The notes beneath the pieces were generated by a model that searched no databases, was not told where the DNA came from, and saw nothing but the letters and a program-made list of their open reading frames with translations. Position numbers and translations under genes: made by a program. A DNA stretch of 34,411 nt, from positions 1 to 34,411 of the forward strand of contig JASGMZ010000004.1 in NCBI GenBank assembly GCA_030156305.1. Direction: 5' to 3'. Below, one piece after another: positions 17,701-24,160 of the stretch (position 1 is the stretch's first letter; each line of letters begins with the position of its first letter). This DNA is from Bacteroidales bacterium. Lineage in GTDB: Bacteria > Bacteroidota > Bacteroidia > Bacteroidales > UBA12077.

Positions 17701-18538
17701 AATTGTTATACTCTGCTGACGACCAGGTATTGTCGTTGTCGGTAAAATCAACAGCACTAGAATAGTTGGTAGATGTATTACAGTCATAAGTAATAATACC
17801 ATCACCTCTGCTGTAATCGCGTAACCGATACGAGCCGTTATAACTATCTGTAGATAAAGTTTTGGTTCCACTATACCTGGTATCAGCATTGCCTGTTGCA
17901 CTTGCATTTTTTATTCTTGCATTGACATGTACAATTTCTCCGGTATGTGCATCCACGTAAACCCAGTCTCTTCTTAATGGTTTTAGCGCATATACATCTA
18001 CTTTATAGGCTAATACCATTTCATGTTTTGCTTTTGGGTGTTTCCCGTAATCATTGGCAACAATAACCAGTTCCGGTTCGTTCGAATCCTTTTCATTGTT
18101 TTCCATGTATTTTTGGGCATCTACAAATGACTTAGCCAATGTAATGGCTTCGTTAGCTGAAATTGAAGGTGTAGTATTGATATTCTTAATAACTTTGTAC
18201 TCACCACTTAATGATTCTATGATATCATTTTGGCTATGTACAATGTAAACACCGTTTTCTACTTTGATTCCTTTATAATACTGTTGGAATCTTTCATGAG
18301 TAAAGCCTATCGGATCTTTTTCTGAGCGAAAAGATTTAAACTCATCATTTTTTGTCGCATTTAATAAATTTGACAAAACGTTTTTAGCTTCTGATTTAGA
18401 AATGGCTTTTGCTTTTGTATCAAATTCTACAAAAGTTGGATTCCCATTTCTATCCAGAATTTGTTTTTCTATTTGTTGTGCAAAAGATGTTGCACTTAGA
18501 AAAACGACAATAAAGAAAAGAGTAAAAAAATTTTTCAT
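14756..18538 (-). CDS. Secreted M4 metalloprotease with GEVED/FnIII and T9SS signal
   Basis: This 1260-residue modular exoenzyme opens with a signal peptide (1-20, FFIVVFLSATSFAQ) and an FTP/PepSY propeptide (about 35-205). The M4 (thermolysin-family) catalytic domain spans about 215-545, with zinc motif HEFGH (H356, E357, H360), third ligand E380 in GALNEAFSD, and H442 in GVHTNNGP matching the thermolysin transition-state His. The C-terminal part alternates three GEVED domains (about 548-686, 786-921, 1023-1160), each ending YGEVEDY, with two fibronectin-III domains (about 693-778, 929-1016). Residues 1186-1260 (VYPNPAIDYITVE...LPAGSYIISV) form a T9SS type A sorting domain, so it is exported across the outer membrane. 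The likely role is extracellular protein digestion. Confidence 0.96.
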   Translation of the reverse strand: MKNFFTLFFIVVFLSATSFAQQIEKQILDRNGNPTFVEFDTKAKAISKSEAKNVLSNLLNATKNDEFKSFRSEKDPIGFTHERFQQYYKGIKVENGVYIVHSQNDIIESLSGEYKVIKNINTTPSISANEAITLAKSFVDAQKYMENNEKDSNEPELVIVANDYGKHPKAKHEMVLAYKVDVYALKPLRRDWVYVDAHTGEIVHVNARIKNASATGNADTRYSGTKTLSTDSYNGSYRLRDYSRGDGIITYDCNTSTNYSSAVDFTDNDNTWSSAEYNNSAKDNGALDAHWAGMVTYDYFQNIHGRNSFDGNGALIKTYVHYDYQYENAFWNGSVFTFGDGASTFDILTSLDVFAHEFGHAVCTYTSDLTYSSESGALNEAFSDIWGCAVEYHYAPEKDTWLMGEDIGYVLRSISDPKSRNLPDTYLGENWATGSSDNYGVHTNNGPFCYWFYLISVGGSGTNDNNDSYEVTGIGVEKAEKIAYRIESVYMTSGSDYADARTYAIQAAQDLYGEGSQEEISVTNAMYAIGVGDAYNGGGTTPDPSSYCTSKGNDYSYEWIAEVQLGNFSKTSSAAGYSDFTSSVIEVNAGESYNLTLTPGFASSTYNEYWKIWIDYNNDTTFTSDELAYDAGALSSSAVSGTITIPTNVNGIRRMRVSMKYNGAQDACETFDYGEVEDYHINISQSTSDTEAPTAPSNLTSSNVTETTVDLSWNASTDNVGVTGYDIYRNGSVMASTANTSYNVTGLTAATTYSFYVKAKDAAGNVSAASNTISVTTSEQSGGEYCESKGNNYSYEWIGKVSIGNYSNTSGASGYTDFTSEVITLEAGSSVNVSLVPEYSGSTYNEYWKIWIDYNNDKEFASDELAFDAGSLSKTTVSGTINVRSTASGTTRMRVSMKYNGEQTACETFSYGEVEDYTVSFEEAIPDTEAPTAPTGLASSSITNNSFTLSWNASSDNVGVTEYDIYQNGAYRASTSGTSYNVTGLSAATTYSYYVKAKDAAGNVSAASSTLNVTTSDEQLTYCSSKGNNVNYEWIDLVQLNEIDNSTVSNGGYADFTNMTANVTAGSSQTIYFSCGFASSSYTEYWHVWIDWDHSGTFDTDERMVYGSSSSSGTLSATFTVPSDAQLGTTRMRVTMKYNAAATACETFSYGEVEDYTINVTTTGSYALASFNANAKNLGNEMPTDVNVYPNPAIDYITVEVENGSRVGTISIYNMIGSLVKVEEINGNEKEVDISDLPAGSYIISVEDEKEPLTKQIIKQ

Positions 18539-18856
18539 AATAAATTGTAAGTTTAGGTTAAAAAATAGTTAAATTTTAGTAATTTCGGGTCGAAATATAT
18601 AATATTTTTGAAAAGTATAAAGAGGATATCGACAGACAGCAATTTGCTACCCATAAAAGATTAGTTTCAACAGAATTTATATAGATATTAACAATACTTA
18701 TGTATTTTAAATAAATTTATTATAACTACTTGAAATATAGTCTCTTAATTTTAAAAGACGTATTTTGTTATTTGAATTGTTTTTACCAGGATTAAACGAT
18801 GTATTTGAAAGATCATCTAAATTAAAAATCAAACTAAAAATTAAACTTTAAGCTTT
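18539..18856. other. Divergent gap between the two secreted peptidase genes
   Basis: This 318-bp A+T-rich stretch contains both promoters. A plus-strand TATTTTTG at 18603-18610 matches the -7 consensus but is far from the C1 gene. TGTATTTG at 18800-18807, 50 nt before that gene, is a one-base variant and the likelier site. No minus-strand consensus box was found for the M4 gene. No ORF or RNA is recognised. Confidence 0.4.
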
Positions 18857-20050
18857 ATGATTAAAAAAGGAATACAATTAACTACGGTATTATTATTTGT
18901 TGCTGTTTTTTTAGTATCCGCACAGGATGATAAAGAAAAAGCCAATGGATATGAATTTGAAATTATTAAAGAGTTAGAAAATACTCCGGTTAAAAATCAG
19001 TTCCGTTCCGGAACCTGCTGGAGTTTTTCTGCGGTATCTTTTCTTGAATCGGAAATGTTAAACATGGGAAAACTTGAAGTTGACTTATCCGAAGCATGGA
19101 TAATCAGACATTCCTATTCGGATAAAGCAAAACGCTATGTAAGATGGCATGGATATCTGAATTTTGGCGGAGGAGGCGCCTTTCATGATGTAACCAATAC
19201 GATAAAAAAGTACGGTATAGTACCCGAAGAAATTTACGATGGATTGAATTATGGAACAGAGAAATATGTTCATGGTGAGTTTGATGCTGTATTAAAAGGA
19301 TACATGGATCAGGTAATTAAAAATAAAAATCGTGAGCTAAGTACAGCCTGGCATAGCGGGTTAGAAGGCATTCTGGATGCTTATTTGGGAGAAAAACCGG
19401 AAAAATTTACATTACAGGGTAAAGAATATACTCCTGAATCTTTTGCTGCCGAGTTTACCGGTATAAATCCTGAGGATTATATTGAAGTAACTTCGTTTAC
19501 TCATCATCCCTATTATTCAAAATTTATTCTTGAAGTTCCGGATAACTGGTCTTACGACGAGGTGTACAATGTAACGATGGATGATTTTATCGAGATTATC
19601 GATAACTCGTTAGAAATGGGACATACTGTTGCATGGGCCGGTGATGTAAGCGAAAAAGGATTCTCGTGGAAACACGGAATAGCCATTGTTCCGGATATTG
19701 AATATGAAGAAACCAGCGGAACAGATAAGGAGCGGTTAACCGGATTATCAACCGAAGAAAGGATTTATTCTTTCCAGCAGCCGGTAAAAGAGATGGAAAT
19801 AACTCCTGAAATGCGTCAAAAAGAGTTTGATAATTACAATACGACCGACGATCATGGAATGCATATCGTTGGGGTAGCCAAAGATCAAACCGGAAACAAA
19901 TTTTATATCGTAAAAAATAGCTGGGATGTTGATAATCCATACGATGGGTATATTTATATGTCCGAAGCATTTATTAAATATAAAGCCACAGATATAATGG
20001 TACATAAAGAGGTAGTACCTAAGAAAATTGCCAAAAAGTTAGATTTATAA
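18857..20050 (+). CDS. Secreted C1B peptidase, bleomycin-hydrolase/PepC-like
   Basis: This 397-residue papain-superfamily peptidase has an N-terminal signal peptide (KGIQLTTVLLFVAVFLVSAQ, 4-23). The active-site cysteine is C54 in NQFRSGTCWSFSA, the histidine H336 in DDHGMHIVG, and the asparagine N354 in VKNSWD. Spacing and the long insertion between Cys and His fit family C1B (aminopeptidase C/bleomycin hydrolase). Unlike cytosolic PepC, this copy carries an export signal, as is common in Bacteroidota. No T9SS sorting domain is present, so the protein probably stays periplasmic. It is divergent from the M4 protease, suggesting peptide trimming after extracellular proteolysis. Confidence 0.9.
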   Translation: MIKKGIQLTTVLLFVAVFLVSAQDDKEKANGYEFEIIKELENTPVKNQFRSGTCWSFSAVSFLESEMLNMGKLEVDLSEAWIIRHSYSDKAKRYVRWHGYLNFGGGGAFHDVTNTIKKYGIVPEEIYDGLNYGTEKYVHGEFDAVLKGYMDQVIKNKNRELSTAWHSGLEGILDAYLGEKPEKFTLQGKEYTPESFAAEFTGINPEDYIEVTSFTHHPYYSKFILEVPDNWSYDEVYNVTMDDFIEIIDNSLEMGHTVAWAGDVSEKGFSWKHGIAIVPDIEYEETSGTDKERLTGLSTEERIYSFQQPVKEMEITPEMRQKEFDNYNTTDDHGMHIVGVAKDQTGNKFYIVKNSWDVDNPYDGYIYMSEAFIKYKATDIMVHKEVVPKKIAKKLDL

Positions 20051-20074
20051 TAACAATTCTACATTTATAAGTAT

Positions 20075-20110
20075 AAATCCGCCAATGAAAATTTTCTTTG
20101 GCGGATTTTT
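20075..20110 (+). terminator. Rho-independent terminator of the C1 peptidase gene
   Basis: AAATCCGCCAA (20075-20085) pairs perfectly with TTGGCGGATTT (20098-20108), followed by a T-run. It lies 25 nt after the stop codon. Confidence 0.9.
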
Positions 20111-20160
20111 GGTTCAAACAAACAGGTCACTTTAAATGTTGTATTCATAAACATTAGATT

Positions 20161-20937
20161 ATGGATTTACAAATTAACCATCAAACATTTATTGTAACAG
20201 GGGTAACCAGCGGATTCGGCCGATCAGTTGCCCTGAGGTTATTAGAAGAAGGAGCGAACGTAATCGGCGTTGCCCGAAGGAAAGAACTCCTCAGCGAATT
20301 AAAATACACCTATGATTCTCGTTTTGAATATCTGGCAGCAGATATTACTGAAGAGGGTGCTGTGGATCAGTTGATAGAAATAGCAGGGGTTACCAAGATC
20401 TCGGGAATTTTTGTGAATGCCGGAGGCCCGCCGGCAAAATCATTTATGGAAACTGAAATCACCGACTGGGACGAGGCCTATCAAAAGCTTTTGCGTTGGA
20501 AGGTTGATTTGGTGCATAAAATTGTTCCACGGCTGATTGATCAGCACTATGGACGAATTGTATTTTTAGAAAGTAGTTCCGTGAAACAACCCATCGAAAA
20601 CCTTGTACTAAGTACATCATTACGTATGTCGGTGGTTGGAATGGCTAAAACACTATCGCAGGAAATTGCCGATAAAGGAGTAACCGTGAATGTGCTGGCT
20701 CCGGGAACGCATCATACGAATGCCATTGAACGGTTAATCAACAAAAAGACTGAAACGGATGGTATAACTCATGAAGAGGCCCGGGTGATGTTTGAGAAAA
20801 ATACCAGGGTAGGTTTTATGGGCGATCCTGAAGATCTGGCTTCGATAGCGGTTTGGTTATTGTCTCCCTTATCCAAATTTGTTACCGGACAAACGATCTC
20901 CGTATCCGGCGGATCAATTTTAGGGGTTTTTGGATAG
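20161..20937 (+). CDS. Atypical SDR lacking the catalytic Tyr/Lys
   Basis: This 258-residue short-chain dehydrogenase/reductase has the Rossmann motif TGVTSGFG (13-20), the AADIT acidic segment and NAGG (86-89), and ends with a GQTISVSGG block. The catalytic Y-x3-K is replaced: at the expected site the sequence is LVLSTSLRMS, giving S151 for Tyr and R155 for Lys. The upstream SSS (138-140) remains. This matches the 'beta-ketoacyl reductase-like' SDR subgroup that lacks the catalytic tetrad, whose activity is unknown. It heads a same-strand group with the DUF6485 and tag genes. Confidence 0.85.
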   Translation: MDLQINHQTFIVTGVTSGFGRSVALRLLEEGANVIGVARRKELLSELKYTYDSRFEYLAADITEEGAVDQLIEIAGVTKISGIFVNAGGPPAKSFMETEITDWDEAYQKLLRWKVDLVHKIVPRLIDQHYGRIVFLESSSVKQPIENLVLSTSLRMSVVGMAKTLSQEIADKGVTVNVLAPGTHHTNAIERLINKKTETDGITHEEARVMFEKNTRVGFMGDPEDLASIAVWLLSPLSKFVTGQTISVSGGSILGVFG

Positions 20938-21018
20938 GTTATGTTCAATAACTGGTTAAACTTTTTGTTCTCAACACTTAATTCATTTATTTTGTAGATG
21001 AAACAAAAGTTTAGAGCT

Positions 21019-21228
21019 ATGGAATGTAATAAAGATCAGAATAAAAAAAATTGTAATTGTTCATACCCTTGCAGCAGAAAAGGGGTTTGTTGTGAGTGTA
21101 TCGCTTATCACCGGGAGATGGGACAGTTGCCCGCCTGTTACTTCCCTGATGATGTGGAAAAAACATACGACCGTTCAATCAGTAAATTTTTAGAAACGGT
21201 TCAGGAACGCGGGCCTCACTGGAACTAA
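21019..21228 (+). CDS. DUF6485 cysteine-rich small protein
   Basis: This protein of about 69 residues has a conserved cysteine-rich N-terminus (C3, C13, C15, C20 and a CCECIAYH motif) and then LPACYFP. This matches the DUF6485 family, whose members are about 65-75 residues and begin MECxxxxN. I therefore prefer the ATG at 21019 over the one at 20998, which would add seven poorly conserved residues. The Cys pattern suggests metal or Fe-S binding; the function is unknown. The stop is 3 nt before the tag start, so they form an operon. Confidence 0.75.
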   Translation: MECNKDQNKKNCNCSYPCSRKGVCCECIAYHREMGQLPACYFPDDVEKTYDRSISKFLETVQERGPHWN

Positions 21229-21231
21229 TGT

Positions 21232-21798
21232 ATGGATAAGATTAGATGTGGCTGGGCCAAAAAGCCCTTAGAAATTGAATACCACGATAATGAGTGGGGT
21301 GTTCCGGTGCATGATGACCGTAAACTTTTTGAATTTTTAGTTTTGGATGGTTTCCAGGCCGGATTAAGCTGGTCGGCCATTTTAGCAAAACGCGCTAATT
21401 TCAGCAAGGCATTTGATGATTTCGAATCCCGAAAAATAGCCCGGTACGATGAGAAGAAAATCGAATCTCTGTTGCAGGATGCCGGGATTATCCGTAATAA
21501 ACTAAAAATTAAGGCAGCCATCAGCAATGCCCGGGCATTTTTAAAGGTGCAGGAAGAATTCGGCTCTTTTGACCGCTATATTTGGTCGTTTACTAACGGG
21601 AAAACAATAGTTAACCACTGGAGAACGATGGATGAAGTTCCTGCCACATCCCAGGAATCGGATGCCATGAGTAAGGATCTGAAAAAGCGGGGATTTAAGT
21701 TTGTGGGTTCAACCATTTGTTATGCCTTTATGCAGGCCGCAGGGTTAGTGAATGATCACCTCGTAACCTGTTTCCGATATATGGAAGTTTTACAATAA
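21232..21798 (+). CDS. tag: DNA-3-methyladenine glycosylase I
   Basis: The 188-residue base-excision repair enzyme removes 3-methyladenine from alkylated DNA. The family pattern is clear: RCGWAKKPLEIEYHDNEWGVP at the N-terminus, FEFLVLDGFQAGLSWSAILAKR, and SKDLKKRGFKFVGSTICYAFMQAAGLVNDH followed by LVTCFRY. The TAG zinc site is conserved: C6 and H18 at the N-terminus, with the C-terminal His and Cys in NDHLVTCF. Length matches E. coli Tag (187). It follows the DUF6485 gene closely and is probably co-transcribed. Confidence 0.95.
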   Translation: MDKIRCGWAKKPLEIEYHDNEWGVPVHDDRKLFEFLVLDGFQAGLSWSAILAKRANFSKAFDDFESRKIARYDEKKIESLLQDAGIIRNKLKIKAAISNARAFLKVQEEFGSFDRYIWSFTNGKTIVNHWRTMDEVPATSQESDAMSKDLKKRGFKFVGSTICYAFMQAAGLVNDHLVTCFRYMEVLQ

Positions 21799-21870
21799 AA
21801 AATCAACGCAAATCGCGTTCTACAGTTGTAGATCAGTGCCATCTGCGTTCTATTTAATGAATTATGATGA

Positions 21871-21922
21871 AACATCCATGCACTGAAGTTTACAAAAATG
21901 GAATGAATATAACATGGATGTT
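21871..21922. repeat. Inverted repeat in the mnmE leader
   Basis: AACATCCATG (21871-21880) and CATGGATGTT (21913-21922) are perfect reverse complements separated by 32 nt, ending 35 nt before the mnmE start. Nearby, AACGC/GCGTT and CTACA/TGTAG short hairpins (about 21804-21832) may end the tag transcript. A role in mnmE expression is only possible. Confidence 0.45.
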
Positions 21923-21957
21923 CCACAAGGCCAATTAATTAACTAAAATATATTCTT

Positions 21958-23364
21958 GTGAATAACGATATTATATGTGCCATATCCACACCGCAGGGAA
22001 ACGGAGCCATTGCGGTTATTCGTTTAAGTGGTGATGAATCGATAGCCCTTACCGATAAGGTGTTCCAATCAGCAATCGATAAAAAACTGATTGACCAGCA
22101 GCCGAATACCCTGCATTTTGGCGTGTTAAAAGAGGGTGATAACATTATTGACGAGGTGGTTGTATCTCTTTTTAAAGCACCACGATCATACACCGGTGAA
22201 GATGTAGTAGAAATTTCCTGCCACGGATCAGTATATATTCAACAACAGATTCTTCAGTTGTTGATTAGAAAAGGAGCAAGGCTGGCCAAGCCCGGAGAGT
22301 TTACCCTGCGTGCTTTTGTCAATGGGAAAATGGATTTATCGCAGGCTGAAGCAGTAGCTGATCTTATCGCTTCTTCCTCTGCCACCTCACACAAAGTGGC
22401 TATCCAGCAAATGCGTGGTGGTTTTTCAAGCGAAATTGCAAACCTGCGCGACAGGCTGCTCCATTTTATTTCCTTACTTGAGCTGGAGCTCGATTTTAGC
22501 GAGGAAGATGTGGAATTTGCCGACCGTGGCCAGCTAAACGAACTATTGAATAACATCCAACATTTAATCCAAAAACTGCTTAAATCGTTCGAATTAGGAA
22601 ATGTAATCAAAAACGGTGTGCCTGTTGCCATTGTTGGGCATACCAATGTGGGAAAATCGACCCTGCTGAATAAAATACTAAACGAAGAAAAAGCCATCGT
22701 TTCCGAGATTGCCGGCACCACACGCGATGTAATCGAAGATGTGATAAATATCGAAGGAGTAACGTTCCGTTTTATCGATACCGCCGGTATCCGTGAAACA
22801 ACCGATACCATCGAAACCCTTGGCATTGAACGTACCTACGACCGCATCGCCAAATCATCCATAGTGCTGTTACTGGTGGATGCTACCGAAAAAGTTGCGG
22901 ACATTGCACAGGCGGTAAAAAAAGTAAAAGAAAAAATTGGCGCTACCGATAAAAAGCTGATTGTGATTGTAAATAAAATAGACCGTTTAAACGATTCGAC
23001 GATAGAGCAGGAGATCAATCAGTCGCTAAATAATCTACTCGATGAGCATGATGTGCACATAAAAATATCGGCCAAAACGGGCGAAAATATTGAGAAACTA
23101 ATTGAAGAACTGTTGTCGGTGGTTAACCTGGCTGCCCTGAACCAAAACGAAGTGATTGTAACCAATGCACGTCATTACGAAGCACTGGAAAAAGCATCGG
23201 TAGCGCTGCAACGCGCCATCGACGGACTAGACACTGGGATTACCGGCGACTTTCTGGCTATGGACATCCGCGAAGTACTCCATTACCTGGGTGAGATAAC
23301 CGGAGAAATCACTACTGATGAGGTACTTGGAAATATTTTTAAGAATTTCTGTATCGGAAAATAA
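21958..23364 (+). CDS. mnmE: tRNA modification GTPase MnmE
   Basis: The 468-residue MnmE/TrmE acts with MnmG to install the (carboxymethyl)aminomethyl group on U34 of certain tRNAs. It has an N-terminal folate-binding TrmE domain (DIICAISTPQGNGAIAVIRLSG...SYTGEDVVEISCHG...GEFTLRAFVNGKMDLSQAEAV, 1-120), a helical domain, and an inserted G domain with P-loop GHTNVGKST, the G2 motif GTTRD, DTAGIR and NKID. It ends in the diagnostic C-terminal CIGK. The start is GTG at 21958, set by the conserved N-terminus. Confidence 0.97.
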   Translation: MNNDIICAISTPQGNGAIAVIRLSGDESIALTDKVFQSAIDKKLIDQQPNTLHFGVLKEGDNIIDEVVVSLFKAPRSYTGEDVVEISCHGSVYIQQQILQLLIRKGARLAKPGEFTLRAFVNGKMDLSQAEAVADLIASSSATSHKVAIQQMRGGFSSEIANLRDRLLHFISLLELELDFSEEDVEFADRGQLNELLNNIQHLIQKLLKSFELGNVIKNGVPVAIVGHTNVGKSTLLNKILNEEKAIVSEIAGTTRDVIEDVINIEGVTFRFIDTAGIRETTDTIETLGIERTYDRIAKSSIVLLLVDATEKVADIAQAVKKVKEKIGATDKKLIVIVNKIDRLNDSTIEQEINQSLNNLLDEHDVHIKISAKTGENIEKLIEELLSVVNLAALNQNEVIVTNARHYEALEKASVALQRAIDGLDTGITGDFLAMDIREVLHYLGEITGEITTDEVLGNIFKNFCIGK

Positions 23365-23422
23365 TTGATAATAAGAATTTTGTATTTTTACATTACAGGC
23401 ATATCGTTAATTTGTAGCAGTT

Positions 23423-23443
23423 ATGCTGAACTTGTTTCAGCAT
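23423..23443. repeat. ATGCTGAA/TTCAGCAT hairpin upstream of the GIY-YIG gene
   Basis: A perfect 8-bp stem (23423-23430 and 23436-23443) surrounds the loop CTTGT. This is a familiar dispersed palindrome of Bacteroidota genomes, often beside small GIY-YIG genes. A degenerate relative, GATTCCGAAGCTAGTTCG, forms the last codons of the GIY-YIG gene, so repeat-like DNA flanks that gene on both sides. Confidence 0.6.
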
Positions 23444-23461
23444 CTGTTTAATTAACCAACC

Positions 23462-23812
23462 ATGATAAAACAAGGATACGTCTACATTATGTCAAATAAA
23501 AACAGAACAACCTTGTATATCGGTGTTACCAATAATCTGGAACGCCGGGTGCTCGAACATAAAGCTGCCTGTGGTTCAAAATTCACATCAAAATACAATC
23601 TTTTTTATTTGCTTTACTGGGAGAAAATTGATGGAATGCAGCGAGCGATAGGCCGGGAAAAACAATTAAAAAACTGGCATAGCGAATGGAAATGGAACAT
23701 CATTCAAGAAGAAAACCCTGCGTTGAAAGATTTAGCCGGGGATTGGTTCTCGGATGATGTGATAAAAGAATATAAAAGGAGCCATTTGGCAGATTCCGAA
23801 GCTAGTTCGTAA
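23462..23812 (+). CDS. Small GIY-YIG endonuclease-like protein (UvrC/YhbQ type)
   Basis: The 116-residue protein consists of one GIY-YIG domain: GYVYIMSN (the GIY strand), TLYIGVTNNLERRVLEHK (the YIG strand and catalytic helix with Arg), the FYLLYWEKIDGMQRAIGREKQLKNW helix with the metal-binding Glu, and a short tail. The family is abundant and multi-copy in Bacteroidota and its role is largely unknown; DNA nicking or repair is assumed. Palindromic repeat DNA flanks it, its C-terminus (SHLADSEASS) is encoded by a degenerate copy of that repeat, and a broken second copy starts just downstream. That suggests spread as a small mobile unit. Confidence 0.88.
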   Translation: MIKQGYVYIMSNKNRTTLYIGVTNNLERRVLEHKAACGSKFTSKYNLFYLLYWEKIDGMQRAIGREKQLKNWHSEWKWNIIQEENPALKDLAGDWFSDDVIKEYKRSHLADSEASS

Positions 23813-23829
23813 TGACTGCAAAACATCCG

Positions 23830-24047
23830 ATGAAACAAGAATATGTATATAGTGGCTATAAGAAAACGTCAATAACTGCGTTACGCTCGCATTGGCAACC
23901 AGTCATTTACGTCAGTAAACTCCTGGATGCCAATTCTTCGCAAGCCTTGTTCTTGACGTTTTTTATTACGCCACTAAAAAAACTGGCGTTTTCTAAGATG
24001 CACTATATATCTTATCTAACAAAAACAGAACAACACTTTATCCCGGA
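23830..24047 (+). pseudogene. GIY-YIG gene fragment split by a palindromic element
   Basis: The reading frame starts MKQEYVY (23830-23850), closely parallel to the intact neighbour's MIKQGYVY. It resumes at 24009 as ILSNKNRTTLYPG, parallel to IMSNKNRTTLYIG. Removing 23851-24008 restores a continuous frame, and the restored DNA aligns without gaps over 50 nt to the intact gene. The 158-bp insertion (element plus 4-bp duplication) is not a multiple of three, so it also shifts the frame. Beyond 24047 similarity stops, so the 3' part of the gene is missing as well. An 86-codon ORF crossing this stretch is a chimera of flank and element, not a gene. Confidence 0.85.
23851..24004. mobile_element. 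Palindromic MITE-like element, copy 1 (154 bp)
   Basis: The element begins AGTGGCTATAAGAAAACGTCAAT and ends with a sequence whose reverse complement begins AGTGCATCTTAGAAAACGCC. The imperfect terminal inverted repeats of about 23 bp lie at 23851-23873 and 23982-24004. ATAT flanks both sides (23847-23850, 24005-24008), an apparent target duplication. Inside is a nested palindrome: ATTGGCAACCAG (23891-23902) against CTGGATGCCAAT (23923-23934), around the perfect hairpin TTTAC-GTCA-GTAAA (23906-23919). There is no coding capacity. A second copy starts at 34319 in the same orientation. Confidence 0.85.
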
Positions 24048-24160
24048 TGCCCAAAGCTTTTTATCTGTATAATCTTAAAAATATTTTCCTAAACACCCTT
24101 GTTCTTTTTTGCTTTTTGTTTGTTTTTGTTAATTTTAGGTTCTGTTAAAATAATAAATGC

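Noticed and set aside
22254-22826. 190-codon minus-strand ORF
   Set aside because: It lies fully antisense to mnmE, is Ser-rich with no recognisable domain, and is a codon-bias shadow.
23812-24072. 86-codon ORF after the GIY-YIG gene
   Set aside because: It is a chimera: GIY-YIG fragment, palindromic element and out-of-frame fragment. The real remnant frame is different after the element.
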